Shown here: piece by piece, positions 47,362-56,300 of the stretch
Layout of the letters: the number at the start of each line of letters is the position of its first letter
Numbering within the stretch: the first letter of the stretch is position 1
Source: Microcoleus sp. FACHB-831
GTDB lineage: Bacteria > Cyanobacteriota > Cyanobacteriia > Cyanobacteriales > FACHB-T130
Length of the DNA: 64,000 nt
Direction of reading: 5' to 3'
Assembly: GCF_014695585.1 (NCBI RefSeq)
Contig: NZ_JACJON010000077.1
Span: 113,458-177,457 of the forward strand
Position numbers and translations under genes: made by a program
Notes under the pieces: model-generated
Told to the model about the DNA's origin: nothing
What the model saw: the letters and a program-made list of their open reading frames with translations, nothing else
The model's database searches: none

Positions 47362-48895
47362 TCGCTTAGAACGATTAAAAAATCTTTCACCTGAGAAACG
47401 GTTACTACTTCTAAAAGCGTTGCGAGAAGAAGCAGCAATTACAGAAGAATCCAATACTATTCCAAGACGTTCTCAACTAAATCCTTCTCCCCTATCTTTT
47501 GCACAACAAAGACTTTGGTTTTTGGCTCAACTATCTCCAGGTAATCCCGCCTACAATTTACCTGCGGCTGTATCTCTCAAAGGTCAGCTAAATATTGCGG
47601 CGTTAGAACAAACTTTTCAAGAAATTATCCAGCGACACGAAGTTTTACGCACTAATTTTGCGCTGGTAGATGGGGAAGCAGTACAAGTAATTTCTGACAC
47701 TGCTACTTTTACCCTGCCCATCATTAATCTACAAGCTTTAGCGGATACAAAACAGCAAGCTGAAATTCAACGTTTAGCTGTTGAAGAAGCACAAACACCA
47801 TTTAACTTAAGCAAGGAGTTATTGCTACGCGGGAAGTTGTTACAACTAAGCGACAGCGAGTATGTGTTGCTATTTACAATGCACCACATTATCTCGGATG
47901 GTTGGTCGATGGGTGTCCTCATCCGAGAAGTAGCCGCACTTTATCCAGCTTTTTGTACTGCTAAATCTTCTCATTTACCTGAATTACCTATTCAGTATGC
48001 AGATTTTGCTGTTTGGCAACGCCAATATTTACAAGGAGAAGAACTAGATAAACAGTTAAGTTATTGGAAACAACAATTAGGCGGTGCTTTACCTGTTTTA
48101 GAGTTACCTACAGACATACGCCCAACTGTTCCCACATTTAAGGGGGCGCAGCATTTATTTGTAATACCCCTCAGCTTAACTGAAGCGATTAAAAATCTTT
48201 GCCAGCAGGAAGAAGTAACTTTATTCATGGCTTTACTGGCAGGATTTCAAACTTTACTTTACTGCTACACAAAGCAGGAAGATATTAGATTGGGATCGCC
48301 GATTGCTAGCCGTAGCCGTGTTGAACTTGAGGGCTTAATTGGCTTTTTTGTTAATACTTTGGTGTTGCGAACCAATTTAAGCGGAAATCCGACTTTTAGG
48401 GAATTGTTAGTGCGATCGCGCCAAGTTTGCTTACAAGCTTATGCCCATCAAGACGTACCTTTCGAGAAACTGGTAGAAGAACTACAACCAGAACGAAAAA
48501 TCGGTCAAAACCCCTTATATCAAGCTTGGTTTGTACTTCAAAATACCCCCACTCCACCCTTAGAACTTCCAGGCTTAACAATGAGGTTGCTAGATAGTAA
48601 AACCACAACAGCAAGGCATGATTTACTTTTAGATATTTGGGAAAGTGCATCAGGTTGGCACTGCACCTTTGAGTACAAAACAGACTTATTTAATCGGGCG
48701 ACAATATCTCGAATAGCGCAATCTTTTCAAACACTTTTACACCAAGTAGTAATTCAACCCAACAGTAACTTATCTGAATTAGCAACAATTATCGCTGAAA
48801 CTGACAAACAACAACAACTTAGCCAAGAACAAGAAATGCAAACTGCTAACATTCAAAAATTAAAAAGCATCAAACGCAAAGCCATCCACAGCTAA
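47348..48895 (+). CDS. Free-standing condensation-domain protein
   Basis: A C-domain protein of about 515 residues without A or PCP. The N-terminal docking-like helix is NRLERLKNLSPEKRLLLLKAL. The core is LSFAQQRLWFLAQLSPGNPAYNLPAAV, the active site MHHIISDGWSMG is intact, and IQYADFAVWQRQY and GFFVNTLVLRTNLSGNPTFRELL follow. It ends in a charged tail (QLSQEQEMQTANIQKLKSIK). The start is ATG 47348 or 47345 after GAGGAGG, overlapping the decarboxylase by 14-17 bp. It precedes a free hydroxylase gene. NRPS 6 carries the same C-hydroxylase pair fused in one chain. Its likely job is joining the beta-alanine peptide to Asp on NRPS 5 and presenting Asp to the hydroxylase. Confidence 0.88.
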   Translation: MTTSNRLERLKNLSPEKRLLLLKALREEAAITEESNTIPRRSQLNPSPLSFAQQRLWFLAQLSPGNPAYNLPAAVSLKGQLNIAALEQTFQEIIQRHEVLRTNFALVDGEAVQVISDTATFTLPIINLQALADTKQQAEIQRLAVEEAQTPFNLSKELLLRGKLLQLSDSEYVLLFTMHHIISDGWSMGVLIREVAALYPAFCTAKSSHLPELPIQYADFAVWQRQYLQGEELDKQLSYWKQQLGGALPVLELPTDIRPTVPTFKGAQHLFVIPLSLTEAIKNLCQQEEVTLFMALLAGFQTLLYCYTKQEDIRLGSPIASRSRVELEGLIGFFVNTLVLRTNLSGNPTFRELLVRSRQVCLQAYAHQDVPFEKLVEELQPERKIGQNPLYQAWFVLQNTPTPPLELPGLTMRLLDSKTTTARHDLLLDIWESASGWHCTFEYKTDLFNRATISRIAQSFQTLLHQVVIQPNSNLSELATIIAETDKQQQLSQEQEMQTANIQKLKSIKRKAIHS

Positions 48896-49019
48896 ACTGC
48901 TTAAACCAGCACAATTATCTCAAAAAATCATCGGCGTTAATCTGCGTGCATCTGCTTTTATCTGCGTTCTAAAAAACTATAATTCTTGCAATAAATCTAC
49001 TTAATTCACAAAACAAATC

Positions 49020-50060
49020 ATGGCAAACCCAGAAATCGGAAAACCCTCAATCAGCAAATTAGGAAACATCAGCCGTCGCAAAGCTGTTAGTGTCTCCCAT
49101 GAATCCTTAATCACCACAGAATATCTTAACACTGGTAAATTACTACCTTTAGTAATTGCACCAACTCTAGAAGGGTTAAATTTAGTAACTTGGGCTGAAT
49201 ACAATCAGCAATTTATTAATTCACAACTGTTATGGCATGGAGGCATACTACTTCGCAACTTTAAAATTGATGGAATAAGCTGCTGTGAAGAATTTATCAA
49301 AACTATTGCTGGCGACTTACTAGAATACTCTTTTTGCTCAACCCCACGTAGTCAAGTTAGCGGCAATATCTACACCTCAACAGAATATCCAGCCGATCAA
49401 ATCATCCCGCAACATAACGAGATGTCATACTCTCTTAACTGGCCCATGAAAATAGCTTTTCATTGTGTCAAAAAATCTCAATATGGCGGAGAAACACCAA
49501 TAGCTGATAGCCACAAAGTCTTTAACCGCATTTCTAAAAAAATTAGAGATAAATTTATAGAAAAAGGTGTCATGTATGTGCGAAACTATGGAGGAGGGAT
49601 AGACTTACCTTGGCAAAATGTTTTCAATACAGATAACAAGTCTGAAGTAGAAAATTATTGTCGGCAAGCAGAAATTGAGTTTGAATGGAAACATGACGGT
49701 TTAAGAACAAGGCAAGTTTGTCAAGCAGTCGCCCAACATCCAAAAACATCACAAATGGTGTGGTTTAATCAAGCACATCTATTTCATATTTCCAGTTTAA
49801 AACCAAGCATTCGTCAAGAGCTTTTATCCTCATTTAAAGAAGAAGATTTACCGCGTAATGCTTATTACGGCGATGGTACTCCAATCCCAGATGATGTATT
49901 AGTAGAAATTCGTCAAGTTTATCAGGAAGAAACAATCATCTTTCCTTGGAAAGAAGGAGATGTATTGTTATTAGACAATATGTTAGCTACCCATGGAAGA
50001 ATGCCATTTTCAGGTACACGCAAAATTGTTGTAGGAATGGCTGAACCTTTTGTAAACTAA
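49020..50060 (+). CDS. SyrP/TauD-like Fe(II)/2-oxoglutarate beta-hydroxylase, free-standing
   Basis: A 346-residue non-heme iron dioxygenase of the TauD/TfdA-SyrP group. Metal ligands are His132 and Glu134 (QHNEMSY) and distal His325 (NMLATHGR). Arg334 (GTRK) should bind the 2-oxoglutarate carboxylate. HxE instead of HxD is usual in the SyrP/AsnO/clavaminate group. Such enzymes hydroxylate the beta-carbon of PCP-bound Asp. The gene follows the free C protein and directly precedes the Asp-code module NRPS 5. It is a clear paralogue of the C-terminal domain of NRPS 6 (shared NxMYVRNY, LPRNxYYGDGTPI and LDNMLAxH blocks). Confidence 0.9.
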   Translation: MANPEIGKPSISKLGNISRRKAVSVSHESLITTEYLNTGKLLPLVIAPTLEGLNLVTWAEYNQQFINSQLLWHGGILLRNFKIDGISCCEEFIKTIAGDLLEYSFCSTPRSQVSGNIYTSTEYPADQIIPQHNEMSYSLNWPMKIAFHCVKKSQYGGETPIADSHKVFNRISKKIRDKFIEKGVMYVRNYGGGIDLPWQNVFNTDNKSEVENYCRQAEIEFEWKHDGLRTRQVCQAVAQHPKTSQMVWFNQAHLFHISSLKPSIRQELLSSFKEEDLPRNAYYGDGTPIPDDVLVEIRQVYQEETIIFPWKEGDVLLLDNMLATHGRMPFSGTRKIVVGMAEPFVN

Positions 50061-50115
50061 TCAGTTCTGACTTTTGGTTGTTGAGTGGAAGTTAAATAAG
50101 GAAGGAATTTTAGAG

Positions 50116-53100
50116 ATGTCAAATCAAACATTAGAAGGCTTTAGACTTTCCCCACAACAAAAGCGTTTGTGGACATTACAACAACTAACTGAAAGCATAC
50201 CTTATCGCGTACAAGCTGGGATTCTGATTGAAGGAAATTTTAATAAAGAAGTTTTAAATATAGTTTTACAAAAGGTAGTTAATATCAATGAAATTCTTCG
50301 CACTAATTTTAAGTGCTTACCTGGGATGACAATCCCGTTACAAGTGATTAATGATTATTGTCCACTTGAAATTGATGAACATGATTTAACTAATTTAGAA
50401 TTAGAAATTCAAGAAAACAAAACTGATTTTATTTTTCAGGAAATGCTCCAACAGCCTTTGGATTTAGAAAAAGGCTCAACTTTGTCTGCATCTATAGTAA
50501 CTTGGTCAGCAGACAAGCACATATTATTATTAAGCTTATCGGCGATGAATGCTGATAGGACTACACTGGTTAATTTAGTTGATGAGATTAGCAGTTGTTA
50601 TTCAGCAACTTTAGCAGGAAAAGAGATTGAGGAACAACCACTTCAATATGCTGATATTGCTGAATGGCAATATGAATTACTAACCGAAGATACAGCCCAA
50701 GGTAAAGAATATTGGCAGAAAGTTAACCTTAGTAATTTAAGCAGGATTCATTTGCCTTTTGAGCGTAAAACTGCTCTTAATTTAGAGTTTGCGCCAAAAG
50801 TGTTAGGCTTAAAGCTGAGTCCAACTATATCTAAAGATTTAGCCGCTTTAGCAAAAAGTCATGAAATATCAAATGAGACTTTTGTGTTAGCTTGTTGGCA
50901 AGTATTAATCTGGAAACTAACGGCACAGTCCGATTTAGTTGTAGGAGTCGCTTGTAATGGTAGGAAATATGAGGAATTAGAGCCAGCTTTAGGTTTATTA
51001 TCTAAATATGTGCCAATTCAGTGTCAGTTAGACGAGCAATTACCATTTAGTCAACTATTACAACAAGTTCATCAAGCGGATAGTGATGCGTGTAAATGGC
51101 AAGAATATTTTCACTGGGATGATTTTATCTCCAAAGAAGAAACATTGCCATTTCTACCCATTTGTTTTGAATTTAAGCAAGTAGATAATCAATCTTGTAA
51201 TGCGGGCGTTTCGTTTTCAATATATAAGCATTATTCCTGCATTACCAAATTTAAAATCAAACTGTCATGTTTACAAAAAAATGATGAAATTCATTTTCAA
51301 TTGTATTATGATGCCAGTTTATATGATTTAACAGATGTCAAACGGATAGCAGAATATTTTGAAATATTGTTAATCAGTGCTGTTAACAATCCAAAATTTA
51401 CTATTGGTGAATTAGAGTTATTAAAAGATGCTACTCGTCAACAACTATTAATCGACTTCAACAATACATCAGTCGATTATTTTAGTGATAAATGTATTCA
51501 CCAGTTATTTGAAGAACAAGCAGCACGTACACCAGATCAAATTGCTCTGGTATTTGAAAATCAGCAATTAACATATAAAGAACTTAATGAAAGAGCTAAT
51601 CAGTTAGCGAATTACTTACAAAAACGAGGAGTTAAACCAGAGGTAATTGTAGGAATTTGCCTTGAACGTTCCCTGGAAATAGTCATTTCAATGCTAGGCA
51701 TTCTTAAAGTTGGTGGTGCATATTTACCACTAGATCCAGCAATGCCAACGGAACGTTTAAAACTGATGTTGCAGGATGCACAAACGCCAGTATTATTAAC
51801 GCAACAGCGTTTAGTAAATAAATTAGGCGATTGCACTCCTAATATAATTAGTCTAGATACAGACTGGGATGAAATTGCTCAAGAAAGCAATCAAAATTGC
51901 AGCAGTATAGCCACAACAGAAAATCTAGCTTATGTAATTTATACATCGGGTTCTACTGGCAAACCGAAGGGAGTTGCAGTCGAACATCAGCAAATACTGA
52001 ATTATCTATATGGCATCCTACCCAGGTTAGATTTAGCCGTTGTTTCTAGCTTTGCAATGGTTTCAACCTTTGCTGCCGACTTAGGAAATACCGCTATTTT
52101 CCCCGCCTTATGTACAGGTAGTTGCTTACATATAATCCCTCAAAATGTAGCCTCCGATCCCGAAACACTAGCAGCATATTTCGAGCATCATTCTATTGAT
52201 TGCCTTAAAATTGTCCCTTCGCATCTGGCAGCTTTATTAACCTCTCCTAAAGCAGCATCAATCTTACCTCGTAAGCGTTTAGTTTTAGGTGGTGAAGCTA
52301 GCCATTGGGATTTAATCGAGCGCATTCAGAAATACGCCCCTGATTGCCTCATTATTAACCACTATGGGCCAACAGAATCAACTGTCGGAGTACTCACTTA
52401 TCAAGTTAGCGATAATAACCTACGTCATATTTCTGAGACGGTTCCCATAGGTCGCCCCATAGCGAATACGCAAATTTATATCCTCGATTCTCACCTTCGA
52501 CCTGTACCAATAGGCGTAACAGGAGAACTTTATATTGGTGGCAATAGTTTAGCGCGAGGGTATCTAAATAAATCAGAAATAACGGCAGAAAAATTCATTG
52601 TTAATCCATTTAGCGATCGCCCTAATTCCCGCATTTATAAAACTGGAGATGCAGCCCGTTATTTACCGGATGGAAATATTGAATTTTTAGGCAGAATTGA
52701 CAATCAAATTAAGATTAGAGGTTTTCGCATTGAGTTAGGTGAAATTGAAGCAACAATTAGACAGCATCCAGATATAAAACAAGTAGTAGTAATTGCCCGA
52801 GAAGACGCACTTGGAGAAAAGCGGATTATTGCTTACTTTCTTCCAAGTTCAGAAAATGTAGAGACGTTGCATACAACCTCTCTACAACAGGGGAAACCTA
52901 TACGAGAATTTTTACAACAAAAGCTGCCTGATTATATGATTCCGTCAGCTTTTGTGCAGCTAAAAACTTTTCCTTTAACTGCCAATGGTAAAGTAGATCG
53001 GCAAGCTCTACCAGCACCGGAGCAAGCTAATTTAGTAGGTTCTTTTGTTGCTCCGCGCAACCATATTGAAGAAACTTTAGCTGCTATTTGGACAGAAGTT

Positions 53101-53382
53101 TTAAAAATTGAACAAGTAGGAATTTACAACAATTTTTTTGAGTTGGGAGGACATTCCTTACTTGCAACTCAAGTAATTTCCAGATTGCGCCAAGCTTTCC
53201 AAATTGATTTACCTTTACATCATTTATTTGAAGCGCCTACTGTTGCAGGTTTAGCTGTAGTTATTGCCCAAAAAATATCTGAACAAGCAGATGAAAAAAT
53301 GATGGCTGAAATGGTCGCAGAACTAGAACAACTTTCCCAGGAGGAAGTTCAAAAAATACTTGCTAATGGAGGGATTAACTAA
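50116..53382 (+). CDS. NRPS 5: degenerate C (interface-like)-A(Asp-like)-PCP
   Basis: A module of about 1088 residues. The N-terminal C-superfamily domain (GFRLSPQQKRLWTLQQ) lacks HHxxxDG: the site reads SLSAMNADRTT. It is therefore probably not a condensation catalyst and resembles the interface domain described for beta-OH-Asp siderophore synthetases. The A domain (about 455-960) has STFAADLGNTAIFPAL; its pocket code reads AAGKVGHVGK, matching the Asp code DLTKVGHIGK except at the first three positions and one Ile/Val change. PCP Ser lies near 1013. The ATG at 50116 with GGAAGGAA upstream is preferred to a GTG at 50074. Its stop overlaps the NRPS 6 start (TAATG). Confidence 0.9.
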   Translation: MSNQTLEGFRLSPQQKRLWTLQQLTESIPYRVQAGILIEGNFNKEVLNIVLQKVVNINEILRTNFKCLPGMTIPLQVINDYCPLEIDEHDLTNLELEIQENKTDFIFQEMLQQPLDLEKGSTLSASIVTWSADKHILLLSLSAMNADRTTLVNLVDEISSCYSATLAGKEIEEQPLQYADIAEWQYELLTEDTAQGKEYWQKVNLSNLSRIHLPFERKTALNLEFAPKVLGLKLSPTISKDLAALAKSHEISNETFVLACWQVLIWKLTAQSDLVVGVACNGRKYEELEPALGLLSKYVPIQCQLDEQLPFSQLLQQVHQADSDACKWQEYFHWDDFISKEETLPFLPICFEFKQVDNQSCNAGVSFSIYKHYSCITKFKIKLSCLQKNDEIHFQLYYDASLYDLTDVKRIAEYFEILLISAVNNPKFTIGELELLKDATRQQLLIDFNNTSVDYFSDKCIHQLFEEQAARTPDQIALVFENQQLTYKELNERANQLANYLQKRGVKPEVIVGICLERSLEIVISMLGILKVGGAYLPLDPAMPTERLKLMLQDAQTPVLLTQQRLVNKLGDCTPNIISLDTDWDEIAQESNQNCSSIATTENLAYVIYTSGSTGKPKGVAVEHQQILNYLYGILPRLDLAVVSSFAMVSTFAADLGNTAIFPALCTGSCLHIIPQNVASDPETLAAYFEHHSIDCLKIVPSHLAALLTSPKAASILPRKRLVLGGEASHWDLIERIQKYAPDCLIINHYGPTESTVGVLTYQVSDNNLRHISETVPIGRPIANTQIYILDSHLRPVPIGVTGELYIGGNSLARGYLNKSEITAEKFIVNPFSDRPNSRIYKTGDAARYLPDGNIEFLGRIDNQIKIRGFRIELGEIEATIRQHPDIKQVVVIAREDALGEKRIIAYFLPSSENVETLHTTSLQQGKPIREFLQQKLPDYMIPSAFVQLKTFPLTANGKVDRQALPAPEQANLVGSFVAPRNHIEETLAAIWTEVLKIEQVGIYNNFFELGGHSLLATQVISRLRQAFQIDLPLHHLFEAPTVAGLAVVIAQKISEQADEKMMAEMVAELEQLSQEEVQKILANGGIN
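52857..52886. repeat. In-frame palindrome copy 6 (NRPS 5 A domain)
   Basis: TGTAGAGACGTTG with CAACCTCTCTACA around a 4-base centre, one mismatch. It encodes VETLHTTSLQ in the C-terminal A subdomain, in a loop between two conserved strands. Confidence 0.87.
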
Positions 53383-56300
53383 TGAGTAACTTAATTAATC
53401 GTATTGCTGAACTTTCTCCCGAAAAACGCGCTTTATTACTCGAACGACTGAATAACAAACAAGAAAATATCAACCCCATAGAAATTACTCGCCAAAGCCG
53501 CGAGTCTAACTGTTTCCCTTTATCTTTTGCTCAACAACGGTTGTGGTTCTTTGACCAATTAGATCCTGGCAACCCAACATACAATATTTGTTCAGTGGGT
53601 CGTGTAACTGGAAAATTGAATGCGATCTGCGCTTCGCCGCTGCACTTCGCGATCGCACTCGAACAAAGCCTTAATGAAATCATCAGACGGCACGAAATAT
53701 TACGCACAAATTTTAAAGTAGTCGATGGGCAACCTGCACAAATTATTGCTCCTAGCCTGAAATTAACTATTCCCGTAATTGATTTAAGGGAAATGCCTGA
53801 AAGTCGGCGTGATGAGGAAGTACAGTTATTCGTTAATCGAGAAGCAGAACGCCCCTTTGATTTGCAAGAAGGGTCTTTATTGCGAGTCAGCTTGCTACAT
53901 CTAAATGAAGCAGAATATTTATTAGTATTCTGTATGCACCATATCATCTCTGATGGTTGGTCTGCGGGGATATTTATTCAAGAATTAGCAACGTTATATA
54001 CTGCATTTGCTCGTAAAGAAGTTTCGTCTAACGTCTCTACGCCTCTACCTGAATTAAATATCCAATACGCTGACTTTGCGGTTTGGCAGCGCCAGTGGCT
54101 ACAAGGAAAAGAATTAGAAAATCAACTGGAATATTGGCAAAAGCAACTAAGTGGCGACCTTCCTATTTTAAATTTACCAAGCGATCGCCCGCGTCCAGCA
54201 GTGCAAACTTTCCGAGGTGCGGTAGAAAAGTTTGTTCTACCCCCAAACCTCACTCAAGCATTAACAGAATTAAGCCAGCGACAAGGTGGAACTTTATTTA
54301 TGGCACTGCTGGCAGCTTTCAATATCTTGCTTTACCGTTACACAGGGCAAGAAGATATTTTAGTTGGTACTCCCATTGCCAACCGTCAGCGCCAAGAAAT
54401 CGAAAAATTAATTGGGTTATTTACTAACACTTTGGCAATGCGTACCGATTTATCTGGTACACCCACCTTCAAAGACTTATTAGCGCGAGTCCGAGAAACA
54501 GCTTTAGGCGCATACAAACATCAGGATTTACCATTTGAAAAGCTAGTTGAAGTTCTGCAACCAAATCGCAACCTCAGTCATAACCCAATCTTTCAGGTAT
54601 TGTTTGGTTTGCGTAACATCAAAATGCCGACTTTAGAACTACCCGAAGTTACTCTTACACCTGAAGAATTAGAACGCAAAACATCGCGGTTTGATTTATC
54701 ACTAGATTTATGGGAAGAAGCTGACGGCATTAATGGCGTGTTTGAATACAGGACAGATTTGTTTGATGCCAGCACAATACAGCGCATCGCAAGACATTTT
54801 CAAATCTTGCTAGAAAGCATTGTTGCTAATCCCGATTGCCCTATTTCTACATTACCGTTACTGACAGCTACAGAACAGCAGCAAATATTAGTAGATTGGA
54901 ATAATACGCAAACAACTTATTCCGAAAATAAATGTTTACATCAGTTAATTGAACAGCAAGCAGAGAGATACCCTGAAAAGATTGCTGTAGTATTTGCTGA
55001 CCAAAAGATTACATATAAAGAACTCAATCAACGCGCTAACCAACTAGCACATTACCTGCAAAAGTTAGCTGTAAAACCAGAGATACCTGTAGGTATTTGT
55101 GTAGATCGTTCCTTAGAAATGATAATCGGACTGCTTGGCATTCTCAAAGCAGGCGGCGCGTATGTACCTCTCGATCCAGCATATCCGCCAGAGCGTTTAG
55201 CTTTGATGCTGGAAGATTCCGAAGTTACAGTATTATTAACCCAAAAACATCTATTAAATACTCTCCCATCCCATAGCGCCCAAACTGTTTGTTTAGATAA
55301 TTGGCAATGGCAAGAAACTAAAAGTATAAATTCCCTTGCAAAACCCACTAATCTTGCTTATGTAATTTATACTTCTGGTTCCACAGGACGACCCAAAGGA
55401 GTTCAAATAAACCACGCTTCTGTGGTCAACTTCTTATGTTCTATGCGTCAGCAAATAGGAATAACAACAAAAGATGTCATGTTAGCTGTTACCTCCTTAT
55501 CATTTGATATTGCTGGACTGGAATTATTTTTACCCATAATTGTTGGCGCTACTGTTGTTATTGCTAGTCGAGAAGTAGCTGCTGATGGCATCCAGTTATT
55601 AGAAACATTAAATAAATGTAGTGCTACATTTATGCAAGCTACACCAGCTACTTGGCGAATGCTATTAGCAGCAGGATGGCAAGGTAGCAAAAACTTAAAT
55701 ATTCTTTGTGGTGGTGAAGCCTTACCTCAACAACTCGCAAACCAATTACTTGCAAGAAGCGATCGCTTTTGGAATTTGTATGGCCCTACTGAAACTACAA
55801 TTTGGTCTACTATCCATGAAATTAAATACCAAGATCAACCAATAACTATCGGTCATCCAATTGCCAACACCCAGACTTACATACTAGACAGCTACTTACA
55901 ACCTGTCCCTGTAGGTGTATTTGGTGAATTACATATTGGTGGCGGTGGTTTATCTAGAGGCTATTTAAATCGACCAGAATTAACAGCAGAAAAGTTTATT
56001 GCTAACCCGTTACTTTTGTCAGAATGCAACTATAAAGCAAAAAATTTAGTTGATAGTTCCAATCTACTCTACAAAACTGGAGACTTAGCCCGATATCTAC
56101 CTGATGGCACAATTGAATTTTTCGGACGTATCGATCATCAAGTTAAAATTCGTGGTTTCCGCATCGAATTAGGTGAAATTGAAGCGTTACTAACTCACCA
56201 CCCAGAAGTACAACAAGCTGTAGTTGTTGCAATTGATCATCCAGGTGATAAGCGACTGGTAGCTTATATTGTCACTAATGGCGAAGCATTGCCAGCAAAT

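Noticed and set aside
47348..48895. A truncated NRPS pseudogene
   Set aside because: The C domain is complete, its active site is intact, it starts with a good ribosome site overlapping the previous gene, and the same C-hydroxylase pairing exists fused in NRPS 6.
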